DNA of 64,000 nt from Euwallacea fornicatus (lineage: Eukaryota; Arthropoda; Insecta; Coleoptera; Curculionidae), in NCBI RefSeq assembly GCF_040115645.1, contig NC_089543.1, positions 186,001 through 250,000 on the forward strand. Reading direction: 5' to 3'. Positions 24,771 through 36,423 of this stretch are shown here, one piece after another. The notes beneath the pieces are model-generated. The model was given only the letters and a program-made list of their open reading frames with translations. It did not search any database and had not been told where the DNA came from. Position numbers and translations under genes: made by a program. Each line of letters begins with the position of its first letter. The stretch's first letter is position 1.

Positions 24771-25070
24771 TAACCAATTTTCTAACAGGTGGATGGGTGG
24801 CAATGCACCAATAAGATGGCCCGCGTGATCGCCAGACCTAAATCCAGGTAAGCTTTATGTGTGCCGTTATGAAGCGAATGGATCGATGAAAAGTTTGGTG
24901 TTTATAGCTGAAGATGGCAAAATTGAGCGAACAGATAGAAAATGATCCAGAAATAATTCAACGAAAAAATCTCTTCTAACTCCATATATGAAGCCGTGGA
25001 TAAAGCCATCGACAGCTTGTGAAAATAAAACGAATGGTGACGATTTTTGAATACCTTTTGTAGCCAGTCT
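24771..25070 (+). pseudogene. DD41D transposase fragment
   Basis: The block at about 24786-24840 reads FSNRWMGGNAPIRWPA, stop, SPDLNP. This matches the NRWIGRGGPI-WPARSPDL segment that precedes the third catalytic Asp in DD41D elements. A weak C-terminal match (ACENKTNGDDF, family CIEQNGGHFEHL-like) follows near 25015. No terminal repeats were found. It is a short, old relic. Confidence 0.55.
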
Positions 25071-25411
25071 CGGAACAAAAAGTTATTAAAGGATTTGGTA
25101 TTTACTTAATCTTTCATTCATATTCACATTTTTCGGTTTTGTTGAAATTTCGAGAAAATTTTACATAAATATTTTGCATAGTTTTTTGAGGTCTAGGTTG
25201 TTTTAAAAGGAAAACCTCTGCTTAAGAGTCACTTTGTATATTGGCAGGGAAAGTACAGTTGAGAAACCTTCCTTTTAACGTATCGAGCTTGTTGAGATTT
25301 CTTTGCAAGTTCCTGTTTTAGATCACGAAATTTTTACTAAACAGGTAGAATTATTTTCCCTAACGTTTCTCGACATTGCCTCATTAGATCTCTATGAGAC
25401 TCACTCACATA
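25071..25411. other. Intergenic, no gene seen
   Basis: Nothing recognisable apart from the TA target site of the following Tc1-like element. Confidence 0.35.
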
Positions 25412-26844
25412 CACTGACTTTCGAAAAAACCGCAACACCAAGAAGAACGCATTGTATGTATTTGAAATTTTGGTATGGTTTTAGACTTGTAAAGAGAAAA
25501 AAATGATAAAAATTTCAAGTTCGTATTTTAATGCGATATGAAGTTTTTCTTTACTTTTTTATCTGTGACGATCGTTCTTTTTGCAAATTTTTTTACAGGC
25601 GGATAGCGATAAAGGTATTATTGTTAGTACCATATTGAATGTGTGGTAGTGCAAAATGCCTCGTGTACGCCAAAATGCAGTTTATCGGCAGTTAACTCCC
25701 TTTGAAAGGGGAAGAATTGTTGGTGTGCATGAGGCAGGTTTACCTTTCCGCGAAATTGCACGTAGATTGGATCGAAACGCATCAACAGTGCTAAGAGCTT
25801 GGAGAGATTGGTCTAACGAAGGGTCAGTAAATCGTCATCGTGGTAGTGGCCGTCCAGGAATGACGAACCAACGCGAAGACCGGCGACTTCGTCGTTCAGC
25901 GACGGGCGCCCCGTTTGAAACAATTCCGTCTCTTGGTGCTAACTGGGTAGTCACCCTAAATCGAAGGGTCTCCCTTAGTATGATGTATCGCAAAATTCGA
26001 AGTTTTGGACTAAATTCATACCGTCCTATGCGTCGGCTTCCATTATCACGAAACCACAGGGTGGCTCGACTAGAGTGGTGTCGTCTGAGAGTGCAATGGG
26101 TGGATGAGTGGAGAAGAATCGTGTTCAGTGATGAGAGCCGATTTTATTCATGACGATCTGACGGACGGTTACGTGTTAGAAGGCGCAGAGGAGAGCGATT
26201 AAATTTGGAATTTTTGGAAAGACGTCATTCTGGTTTAACACCAGATGTCATGGTTTGGCGTGCCATCCAGTATGGCAGTCGGTCTCCTCTTGTTTTCATT
26301 TATGATAGATTAAATGCTCAGAGGTACATTAATAGTGTCTTAGGACCGGTTCTTGTACCATACATGCACGACCATCCTGGAAGCACATTTCAACAGGATA
26401 ATGCGCGACCACATGTAGCCAACGATATTTTGAGGTATTTGGAAGCTGAAAATTTGGATACTTTGCCTTGGCCAGCTCGGTCTCCAGATTTGTCCCCAAT
26501 AGAGCATGTATGGGACATAATGGGTCGGAGACTTCAACGTTTAGCTCGCCCTCCAGAGACCATAGATGAACTCCGCGAGCAGGTGCAGATTGCCTGGGAT
26601 ACAATACCACAGGAAGATATTGACAATTTAATTTTAAGGATGCCACGTCGCTTACAGGAATGTATTAGTTTAAGAGGAGATACCACCCATTATTAAATTA
26701 TTATTAAATTTTTTCACTTATTCACAATAATTTTCTTTTGATATTTTGATCGTTTTTATCTCTTACCCGACCCAACGTAATGCCAGAATTTCGAAAGTGT
26801 ACGATGTGTTCATCTTGGTGTTGCGGTTTTTTTGAAAGTCAGTG
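25412..26844 (+). mobile_element. Complete Tc1-like transposon, 1433 bp
   Basis: The terminal inverted repeats begin CACTGACTTTCGAAAAAACC at 25412 and are matched at the right end (revcomp CACTGACTTTCAAAAAAACC), continuing through GCAACACCAAGA for about 45 bp with few differences. TA duplications lie at 25410-25411 and 26845-26846. One plus-strand transposase frame fills the middle. Good end identity and a single disabling mutation indicate recent insertion. Confidence 0.95.
25656..26696 (+). pseudogene. Tc1-like (DD34E) transposase with one nonsense codon
   Basis: The frame from ATG at 25656 to TAA at 26694-26696 is 346 codons, normal for the family, and is broken only by TGA at 26151-26153. 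Domains in order: a paired-like N-terminal helix-turn-helix (LTPFERGRIVGVHEAG, IARRLDRNASTVLRAW), a GRPGM AT-hook-like motif, a second helix-turn-helix, then the first Asp in RIVFSDESRF. Next come VMVWRAI, the second Asp in FQQDNARPHV, and the Glu in PARSPDLSPIEHVWD; the last two acidic residues are 34 apart. The C-terminus is RGDTTHY. The TGA follows SRFYS, where a sense codon is expected, so the ORF would be intact with one base changed. The other catalytic residues are all present. Confidence 0.95.
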
Positions 26845-26846
26845 TA

Positions 26847-28264
26847 TATCGGCAAATAGTTGAAAACTAAAAAAGTCTAAAGTCAGACTACTATATTTAT
26901 TAGTTTATATTAAAGAGTTTTAATCTTTAGGAACACTAAAAAATTGAACGGTAAAATTCTAAATAGTTCACAAAACATAAACAACGTATCGAATTTATGG
27001 AGTAATAGGTTATATTTTCGCGGTGTTTGAAAAACACTGGATAAATTTATTTTTTCTAGCGGGAAGGAAGGAAAAGTAACAAAACAACATGGAACCGAAA
27101 AACCAATAAATTTTTAGAAAATTGAAGTTTAAACTTTTACGTATACATAGCGAAGATAAGTTTAAATTAGAAATTTGCACACTACGGGGATTATTTTAAC
27201 GCGTGATATTATAAATAGTTTAGGATGACTAGCGAATTTTATACGGAGTCCAGATTGAGCGCAATGGAAAAAATCGTTAACATTGTGCTAACCAGGACCA
27301 ATAAACACCTGTTGTCCCATTTCATCACAATGCATTCTGGAATAATTTCAGCAGACGGAAACCAAAATATGCTGACAGAAGATGGTTAAATGTAATCAGT
27401 AGTTAAACACTTGATAAACTATCAGGTGTGAAATACTGGCAAATTTGGCTGAAAAAATAAGATAACGGATGAGGTATTACCTAACAGGAATTTCGGTGGT
27501 TGATAATAATAAATTACACGGTGAAGTAATTGCTACTATTGATTATATTGGAGATGTGGTTTAATTGAGTTGCTAGTAATCCTAGACATCCATTCGCAAT
27601 AAAATAATTTTTTTGGATCTAAAAGCTTATTCCTGTTTACAATTCCCGCATGACTCCCATCTGATGTGAGAAGCACAATATACTGAGAACTATACAGGGT
27701 TCGCGTCTGTCAGCGAACACAATATAGGAAAGGAATATGGAAAATTACAAATTTAGTGTATATGTCGGAGATTTATTAGTCTTTAAGTTATAAAGTGTAA
27801 CATTAAGAGCTGACAATAAGACGAGGGACATAATGACAGGGTCATCTTAAGACAAAGCACTGTCGAACGAGGTCGCTACCACCAAGAGCGCAATCGCGAG
27901 GGGTCGTGTGTGCGAGATTTTCTTGGGAAACAGGGACTGGCAGGTACCTTATCCCTCGAATTTGAAGGAGTTGCGAGATCTGGAAAAAATCGAGACCAAA
28001 AAGGGACAGGCAAATGAGATTTGAAAGGGACGAGAAGCGCTCGTGTGGTAACGAATTTTTTGGTTTAGCCCTTTCTATTTTTTTGCTATTAAAAGACAAC
28101 AAATACCTTATATCATCATAAAAAATCTCCCTCATGATGATCCGACATATATTTTGTTTTTATTTCAACATCAAGAACTAATATACTAAGTTCAACCAAA
28201 ACAGGTATATGTATTTAGGTATAGTAGTAGAGCAATTGATCGGATTTTACATATAATGCCGTGT
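26847..28264. other. Intergenic, no gene seen (1.4 kb)
   Basis: At 27703 a TA-flanked CAGGGTTCGCGTCTGTC with a small hairpin (GTTCGC 8-base loop GCGAAC, about 27707-27726) resembles a transposon end but has no visible partner. The GC-richer stretch 27842-28040 has a 97-codon minus frame without a recognisable domain. Confidence 0.4.
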
Positions 28265-28640
28265 GTTACATACAGGAAGTGTTAGAACCAATAGCTGTAC
28301 CATACATTCAACGTACTGGAAATGTGCTTTTCCAGCAAGACAATGCACGGCCACATATTCTCCGTATAACTATGACTCATCTATAATGTCGCAATGTTAA
28401 TGTGCTTTCTTGGCCTCCACGTTCTCCTGATCTTTCCCCCATCGAACACGTATGTGACAACACAAGAAGAAGAGTTATTACACGGAAAAACCCATGATCT
28501 ACTTTAGCAAAGTTGCGAAATGCAATTTAAGTTACCTGGGATATACTAGCTCAAGAGAAAATCCACCATTTGTTTAGAAGCGTGCCCAGACGAGCTTCTG
28601 AGGGTGTAAACTCACAAGGTGGTTATACACATTATTCGAA
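28265..28640 (+). pseudogene. Tc1-like (DD34E) transposase 3' fragment
   Basis: The plus strand reads YIQEVLEPIAVPYIQ, then VLFQQDNARPHIL with the second Asp, then a stop, then VLSWPPRSPDLSPIEHV with the Glu 34 residues on. It ends VPRRASEGVN and GGYTHY. It is the same family type as 25412-26844 but older, with three or more stops. The N-terminal half and both ends are missing. Confidence 0.8.
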
Positions 28641-29104
28641 TTTTAAAGATTTTCCGAACTTCGGTTCAGTCGCAAGTTACATCGTTTATTTTGTGTCTTG
28701 CTGTGAATATATTTAAAAAGTTCCATTAAAATGCGCGTATTATTTTTAGGCGATGCAATTTTTATAAGTAGCATATTTTTGAATTTTGTATTTTTATTTT
28801 CTGAAAAAAACTTGTACAGTGTAAACAAAGAAACAAGCAAAATAAATATTATGCACTATAAAATAGTTTATGATTTTTTTTCGATTTACTCGAAAAGTAT
28901 TAGTTTTTGCTACTTATGCTATTTGTGCTATTGCAAAAAAAACTTTTTAAATTTAAAAATTCAAAATTTTTTTCCAACAATTTATGTCGAATCGTGAAAA
29001 TCAAAATAAATCAAAAACAGTTGCGGATCACTGCTATGTTGTATTATGAAAATCATGTTTGTTTGCGATAAAAAAATTATTTTTATGAAAAAAACGCCAT
29101 ATTC
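28641..29104. other. Intergenic, no gene seen
   Basis: Very AT-rich. Two overlapping frames on opposite strands (28643-28997) are composition artefacts in appearance. Confidence 0.35.
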
Positions 29105-31625
29105 CATTAGGAAATTGAAGTAAGGGCCATTTTTGTTTTTCACCGGAAAGCATTCGACGGGAAAATATTTTAAAACCAATTAAATACATTCTTGGAAAAC
29201 TCGGACTTTATAAGACAACCCACCCCACCGACATTCCTAATGACAGAAAACCAAGACACAACACCGGACGTATTACTGCACACTACAAACCTAACTGCTA
29301 ACATAACCAATGTTGGGCTGACCAATGAACTGGGATCTGACCACCTGGCAATTACCTTTGACCTTAACCCAGGACAAACACAACAGCTCTCTAACAAAAA
29401 CAACCAAGGGAAATTAAACCTAGAAAAAACTGACACGGACAAAGTAAGACAGTACGTTCACAATTACATTCACACCCGGTCACAATCCACTTCCATAGAA
29501 ACACTACAACAAAAAATATTATCAGCTGTCGAATTATTCACACCTCGACTTAAAAACTCATTCTTCCAACACACTCTACCAAAATTCATTTTAAGGCTGA
29601 TTAAACGAAAGCGAGAACTATACAGACAATACTCACAAACACAAGACAGCGAATTAAAAAGAACACTTAATAATCCCAACCGAAACGTAAAGACATTAAT
29701 ATACGAATACCGACAGGACAAATGGCTAGAGGCATGCCAAGAAATCGAAAACGACAGCGGGAAATCGTACTGGAAAAAAATAAAAAAACTAACACATTAC
29801 AAAAAAAACAACGATATTGGTACGATTAGCGAAAACGGAACGGAACACTACACAGACAAAGACAAAGCAGACGCATTTGCCAGACACTTTCAAAGAGCCT
29901 TCAGCGCATCGACCAACCCAAACTTTGACAACAACAACTGGAATGACGTAAACCACTGGTACGACAACTACTTTAGCGACCCCTCAAACCATATATTCGA
30001 ACCGATCACAGTCACGGAATATGACGAAGCCCTTACAAGTTTAAAAAACACAGCACCCGGAAAAGACAAAATTAAATGCAAAATTTTGAAAAATTTAACC
30101 CCCGAAATACACGAACACATGCGCAACCAACTAAATAATTGCATAACTCACAACATCATACCTACCACGTGGAAAAATGGAATAATAATTCCCATTGCAA
30201 AAAACGGACTAGACAACTCACAAACTAAAAACTATCGACCGATCACATTACTACCGGTGTTGTGTAAATTATTCGAACACATAATTAAGAACAGACTTGA
30301 AAAACTTATTGAGAACAACATACCTAACTACCAGTTTGGCTTTAAATCCAAACATTCGACCATTCATCCACTTTTTGTCCTGACAAACAATATACAGACA
30401 ACACACCTAAACGGCAGGAAAACCGCAAGTCCGTTTATGGACATCAACAAGGCTTTCGACAGTGTCTGGCACAACGGGCTTCTTTACAAACTGTACAAAC
30501 TTCACACACCAAAATACTTACTAAACATTCTTAGAAACCTACTGTAGAACAGACGACTGGAAGTACGAATCGACAACACCCTTTCTTTTTCCTTCTCCCC
30601 CGAGCAAGGACTTCCCCAGGGTTCGCCACTTTCCCCTTTTCTATACAATGTGTACTGCCATGACATATACAACCACAACTTGCAAGACAAACACGCAATA
30701 AACGAAACAGCTTACATATTACAATACGCCGACGACACGGCACTCATTGCACATGACAAAACAACAAAAAAAGCCGTGGAGAGACTACAGATTCTAATGG
30801 ACAACACAATGACATGGTTCTACAAATGGAGACTGACACCAAACGCTGCGAAGAACCAACTGCTACTCTCTAACTATAAAATTAAACTCAACTCCCCAAC
30901 ATTACAGGCAGACAGACACACAGTAGAACCAACTGACGAAATTAAATACTTAGGGGTTACAATAGACAAAAAACTGAAATTCACCAAACACCTACAAAAC
31001 ATGAGGACAGAAATCACTCGACGAACAAAACATTTTCGAACACTGATATACAAAGACAGAGCCACAAGTACCAAAACGGCAACAAAAATATACAAAGCGA
31101 TATGCAGACCTCTATTAGACTACGGCCACGTACTGATGGCGAATGCAACACACAAAACAAAAAAATACATACAAACAACTGAACAAATAGCCTTAAGACT
31201 GATCACAAAAATAAGACCTCCCGACAACCCCTTACATAACCCACCCACCCAAATGCTATACGAACGCACAAATATGACGAAAATAACGGAAAGACTGCTG
31301 CAACTTCGGAAAAAATGGAAGGACAAACCTCATAACTGGACAATACTCAACCTCCTCTGCTTGACACGGCAAACTAGACATTCCCGATTCCTTTATCCCT
31401 CCAAAACCCTACTCGAACACTACCAACAACCATGAACGGACTGCGGACGGACGACAATGGCGAACAGTAATTCCTCTCTCATCCTTATCACACTTATGGT
31501 TGCCTCGTAGCTTTTTTTTTTTCTCATTCTGTAGATTATACATGTCAATTGGGCAGAAAGGCCAAGGGGCCGATAGCCCATTCACCGGGTGAATAAAGAT
31601 AATAATAATTATTATTATTATTTTA
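29105..31625 (+). mobile_element. 5'-truncated non-LTR retrotransposon (Jockey-like LINE)
   Basis: This stretch is less AT-rich than its flanks and has a strong A bias on the coding strand. It holds the end of an endonuclease domain, a full reverse transcriptase and a C-terminal region, then about 170 bp of 3' UTR ending GGGTGAATAAAG followed by an ATA/ATT simple repeat (31595-31625), the kind of tail left by target-primed reverse transcription. Sequence before 29105 has no similarity to LINE ORFs, so the copy is 5'-truncated. Jockey affiliation is from overall motif resemblance. Confidence 0.9.
29192..31435 (+). pseudogene. LINE ORF2 (endonuclease end and reverse transcriptase), one nonsense codon
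   Basis: One frame of 748 codons is interrupted only by TAG at 30545-30547. The endonuclease C-terminus shows ENSDFIRQPTPPTF and GSDHLAITFDL. The reverse transcriptase has NYRPITLLPVLCKLFEHI, NYQFGFKSKHST, the first catalytic Asp in MDINKAFDSVWH, then QGLPQGSPLSPFLYNVY and the YADD box in LQYADDTALIAH. The thumb region follows (IKYLGVTIDKKLKF, ICRPLLDYG). Before 29192 a few more endonuclease residues can be read with a stop and a small deletion. The TAG falls in NLL-stop-NRRLEVRID, where Lys or a similar sense residue is expected. All polymerase catalytic residues remain. Confidence 0.92.
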
Positions 31626-32856
31626 AAATGTCAGGTTTTTTTCACAAAACCAGAATACAAATTTCAAAAAAATATTAACTTGTAATTTGCCATATACGGA
31701 TTATGTCACCTCCCAAAGAGGCATCCTGTATACGAAAAGTATATTGGTAATAGTATCTTGTGAATATAAACGTGCAAGTGCAACAAGTAAAATTAAATTC
31801 GATGTTGTTTCTACTATGTGTACAAAAAATACCTGCTATCAAATTTCTTTCGTTTCATAACGTTGAGGAAAGTGATGGCTGAATAAATTCAACATAAGTA
31901 CCTGTTTCAATAGAACGATATATTTCATTTATGAGGACTTCCAATTGTCGTTAGCAGGTACTGATATTTTCGTAATACAAATACTGAACGGCGAAAATGG
32001 AAAATATTTTCCGCTGCAGGACAACGAACGCTGCATTAAATTTTGCTTTCAGCCGAAAATTACTATGGAGATTCCAGTGCACCCCAATTTAACTTATTTA
32101 AAACCTGTTTAAACACTCTTAATCGCATTTACCGATATTCAGTCAATAAAATAAATAGTAGATGGTGCATTAAGCATTTAATAAACAGTTTACTCACTCG
32201 TAAAATCGAATTTTCATTTTGGCTACATTAGACTCACTGAACATAAAACTGACTTGAATATAGATTGGATCGTATTTTTACATTTCATGACTCAAAAAAT
32301 ATTGATGTTTTGATTTGAAAGAAACCTTGTCTTTCGAATCTTTGGACTGTAGATAATAAAACGTTTCTTTCTGCACTTTTGGATTATATTATTATGTACA
32401 CCCTTTACTATTAATAGTGGCGATTAAGGAATCGTCGCAGTGTGTTCTAGGCGTAGTGGTGTTCTTGCAACAACAACCAAAAAACTCTTCCTTGGAATCT
32501 TAAAACTACATTCAGGGATCGGCACCCATAGGCGTACTTCAGGAGAAACCCCCTTTTTACAAAGAGGGTGCCCTTAATTCGGTCGTTGAACACGTGGTGC
32601 TAAGGCAAACAAAGACACTTGAGCAAGATAGTTGTCCCTTTCGAGGAACCATCATTATTAGGACAAAGATTTCCCACATCTGGACGTTCTGAAGTGGTGC
32701 CACGTGCTTAACATTCATAGGCGTTGCCTCTGGGTGTGCGGTAAATATGATAAACTAAATAAAGCTACTTCATTTCTTGTTAATTACTAAAACAACTTTA
32801 AGCTCAATCCTGAACAATTGGAAAATGTCGAACTTAAGGTTTAAGAAGGGAATTTA
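31626..32856. other. Intergenic, no gene seen (1.2 kb)
   Basis: No coding motif. Sequence at 32400-32740 is somewhat GC-richer and unique in the window, but no exon with splice signals or domain could be supported. Confidence 0.4.
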
Positions 32857-33910
32857 CACTCCTGCATACAATTAAAGGATCACTTCAATGCTTTCAGTTT
32901 TCTGGTTTCATGCAATTTTTGCTTCGTGTTGTTATAAAGCGACGCTTACGATGTTATATTGTTGTTTGTAGATTGTCAGATAAAATTGAAAATGTACATT
33001 AAACACCAAATTTTTTATGTAACACCAAAAGATCGTACATAAGGCAAAAAAAGCCAAACATCGTAAAATTACACTTTCGTAAGGATGATATACTTAAAGA
33101 TTAGTAGCCGGTGTTTCCTTCCCTAGCATTAATAACCGCTTCCATTCTTCGGCGCATTCCTGTTTTTAAATTCCCAATTTCTTCTTGAGAAATGATTTCC
33201 CACTCTTCAAACAGACAATTTCGCAATTCCTCCAACGTTTGTGACTGCCGTGTTCTCATCCGTTTTCCAAGCACTTTCCACAAATGTGTGTTCTATTGGA
33301 TTCATCTCAGGATTTCCTGCAGGCCAATCCAGAGTTTCAATTTCAACCTCATATAGATATTCTTGAACAATTCCAGCGCCATGGGGTGGTGCATTAATGA
33401 AAACTGACGGCCCACAATTGGGGTCAAAGACACAAGGGATTCGGTGATATCTGTAATATATGAATCAGAAGTTAGAGACCTGCAACCGATCACCGCTACT
33501 CCCGTAGGTGTATTTAAATTGATGCGACCCCAAATCATCACGGAACCTCGAGCAAAATTTATTGTCGGTGAAAAATTGCATTATTCACTTGACCCGCTTC
33601 AACAGAAAATGGAACGTTTTTGAAATTTATAGAAGAAAATTCAAATTAGGACTTGTGGCGTGCCGATCTCGAAGAGCCTGTAACCGTGAAACACGGTCAT
33701 CTCTTGCAGAAGTAGCCTTTGGGTCGCTTTGTCCTCTTCTGCGAGAATAACTCCAACAGTCTTTGATAGCGATTCGCCATTTTTGGCACCACTTACTGAG
33801 AACGTTCTAGCCTATTGGCAATTTCTCTTTGGCTACACCCTTTTTCCATCACAGCTATGGCTCCAGTTGCTTCTTCATCACTTAATCGCCTTCCCTGCAC
33901 CACGATACAA
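32857..33910 (-). pseudogene. Tc1-like (DD34E) transposase pseudogene with internal deletion
   Basis: The left terminus CACTCCTGCATACAATTAAA follows TA at 32855-32856. On the minus strand from about 33901 the helix-turn-helix reads GRRLSDEEATGAIAVMEKGC, SQREIANRLERSQ. Degraded sequence follows with RDDRVSRLQALRDRHAT-like residues near 33690-33650. The region with the first catalytic Asp is missing, and the next recognisable block is GSVMIWGRINLNTPTGVAVI. The HDN box reads INAPPHGAG (Asp lost), then LDWPAGNPEMNPIEHTF with the Glu 34 residues on. The C-terminus is AREGNTGY at 33101. Three frames are needed. Confidence 0.8.
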
Positions 33911-33959
33911 TTATAAAATGTTTGGGAGAACTGCTACGATGCCCTGATACTGGCTGAGG

Positions 33960-35171
33960 GATAAATTTCATATTTTGTTAATAAAAAAATTCCTTATTAT
34001 TCAAAATGCAAATAAACAGTAACACACAAGTTTTCGTGTTAAAATACTCTTTTTTATTTCATTTTAAAAAGCGAAGATTAAGATTAATAATGATTTTTAA
34101 TTTTCTCCATCGATATAGCTTTTTTCGGTTTCCGATATTTAAGGAGAAAAAATTGGAAATATCGAAATGATCCCTTAAATTTGTCCTGGAGCGTATTTAT
34201 TACTGCATCTCCACCACCGTTGCGCTTTGGGAGTGCGAAGCCCGTGCCCCCTTGTAATATGATTAAACGCAATGTAATTAACTATAAATAATTAAGAGAG
34301 TTAATTCGCTAGATACCTCATCCAATGCGAAATTTATAATGCAATACAAAAACGATTAGTTAAGGCAAATGGCGGCAAAGCGAGGTAAATCGATAACAAA
34401 AGCTTATATGAAATTTACGAGCATTCAAAAAAGCAGAGGGAATTTTATCGCTATATTCAGCAGGATTTTAGCAAAACAGGGCAATTCATTTAACAACGAG
34501 ATGAGGCGCAAACAAGATCTTAGGGGACTAATCCAGAAAACGTTGTATACTTTCCGACCGAGATAGCGTGTAAGGAACTCATCTCGATGAAACGTGCCAC
34601 AAAAGGGCTTCAATAACACTGGAAGAAAACTGGGGAGATCAAATATTTCTTTGTACGAGCAGTTCTTTTTGTAAAACGGGGACGTGAATAATTATACGAC
34701 AAAAATTTTACATGAAGACTAACAAGGACATTTCCATCGATTCTACACCTACCAAAACATTAATAACGTCAGCGAGTCACTGAGGACAATCAAACTAAGC
34801 AGAAGTAACTTAAATTAATTTGAACACCTGTATAGGGCGAGAGGCAAACGACAGTTTGTTTGGCAAACTAATTTAAATTATAAATTAGTTTCCTTACGGT
34901 TAGAAATAAGTTGCAGAGCCTCAAACAGGGTTTTTTAAATTTTGCAAATTTATTCGTGAAACTAAAAACTAATAAAATATCCACCGAGGAAAAGTGATAG
35001 GCAAAGGTAATTTAGACAAGGATATTATGCAACTTGTTATCAAGCTGCTTTAAAAATCAGAATAATTTTAAATTTGTAACACAGAATGTTCCGCATCTGA
35101 TAGAAACAAATATATTTTAATTAAGTTCATCTTGGAGGGCCCTTGATACGTCTAGCAATTGTTCAGATATA
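33960..35171. other. Intergenic, no gene seen (1.2 kb)
   Basis: Nothing coding. The GC-richer patch near 34190-34260 is short and has no domain or splice context. Confidence 0.4.
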
Positions 35172-36423
35172 TAGCATGCTATTTAACAACTCAAGCAAAC
35201 TTCAGGGGGTGATTCTTTGAGTGATTTCAAGACGAAAAGATTACACATCAGGTGTCCAGGCGAACCCTGAACATAGGAAATTAACATGGGAAGTCGGTTT
35301 TTATTATTTCGCGCCTGCACCGATTATCCAGTTCAAAAAATTTCACATAGAAGTCATGGCACTCAAGACCAGCCATTATTCCACTTTTTTCATGTTCTAT
35401 TTAAAGCCATTTCGGCTCAAAACGTCTCCACATTTCAAAAAATTGAATGTCCCGCGCAACGGTTTGAGGCCACGATTGGTCCCGTTGAGAAAATTACTAT
35501 AAATGTTTTTGCAAACAATGTTAAACATTTTTGTATACTTACTCGTTTTGTTGAACTCTAATATGTAGGTAGTTCTCTAATTTGTTTGTTTTCATTTTTC
35601 TCTTGTTGCATTTAAATAAAAGATGAAATTAAAAAAAATAAAAATTCATTTAACATGGAGTTTTTATGCTCATTTTGTTGGCGATTTTGTGTTGGTTTAA
35701 TTCTTACCTTGACTCTGACCAATCGTGGCTTCGAACAGTTACGCGGGACATTCAAGCTTTTGAAATTTGCGGGTGTTTTAAGCCGAAACGGCTCTAATTA
35801 GTCTTGAGTGCTGTGACGTTCATTTAAAAGTTTTTAAATTGGATAATCCGTACAGACGCAAAAAATAAAAACCGATTTTCCATGTTAATCTCCCATGTCC
35901 AGCGTTCGCCTAGACACCCGATATATACATAGATCCGGTAATGCTCCGTTTTCAAGATACAAAGCGTCACATTTTTTTAATCGTTTTTTCATTAAATTCT
36001 TAATAACTCTTTAACCGATTTTTTTGAAATTTTGCATTGACTTGTTAAATATTTTTTTATTATACAAAAAAAAATGCGTACCATTTGTTTAAAGTAATTT
36101 TAATAAACCGTTTTTCTTACGTGAGTTTTTTTTTCCCAATATTACCTCTGTGCACGCTACTAGCAAAAGGAGACAAACAATTTTTAGCTTAAAAGATTTC
36201 TTTATACTATATTAAAAATTGTCGCAAAGTTTTAAAGTGTTATTAGCTTGTGTCTTTTTATTATTTAGGAGCTTTTTTCAAATTATGTAATGACTACAAA
36301 AAAGTTTGGCACTGTATCTTGAAAATGAAGCATTATTGGACCTATGTGCATATATACTTTTTTCTTATAATCATTCAAAAAATCACCCCTTGAAGTTTGG
36401 CCACACACTTAAATAACACCCTG
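35172..36423. repeat. Nested foldback element, 1.25 kb
   Basis: The outer termini pair over about 55 bp: the left starts TAGCATGCTATTTAAC and the inverted right starts CAGGGTGTTATTTAAG. They share AAACTTCAGGGGGTGATTCT / AAACTTCAAGGGGTGATTTT, with TA flanks at both ends. Inside lies a second, longer hairpin at about 35248-35921. Its arms of roughly 235 bp include GTGTCCAGGCGAAC / GTGTCTAGGCGAAC and GCCACGATTGGTC in both arms. No transposase is visible. A subterminal block (TTTTCAAGATACA with nearby ATAATGC) recurs near 35955 and 36320 in inverted relation. Confidence 0.7.

Noticed and set aside
26329..26646. 105-codon minus open frame
   Set aside because: Antisense shadow of the Tc1-like transposase.
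27703..28135. TA-CAGGG end followed by a GC-richer block with a 97-codon minus frame
   Set aside because: No partner terminus and no protein motif could be found.
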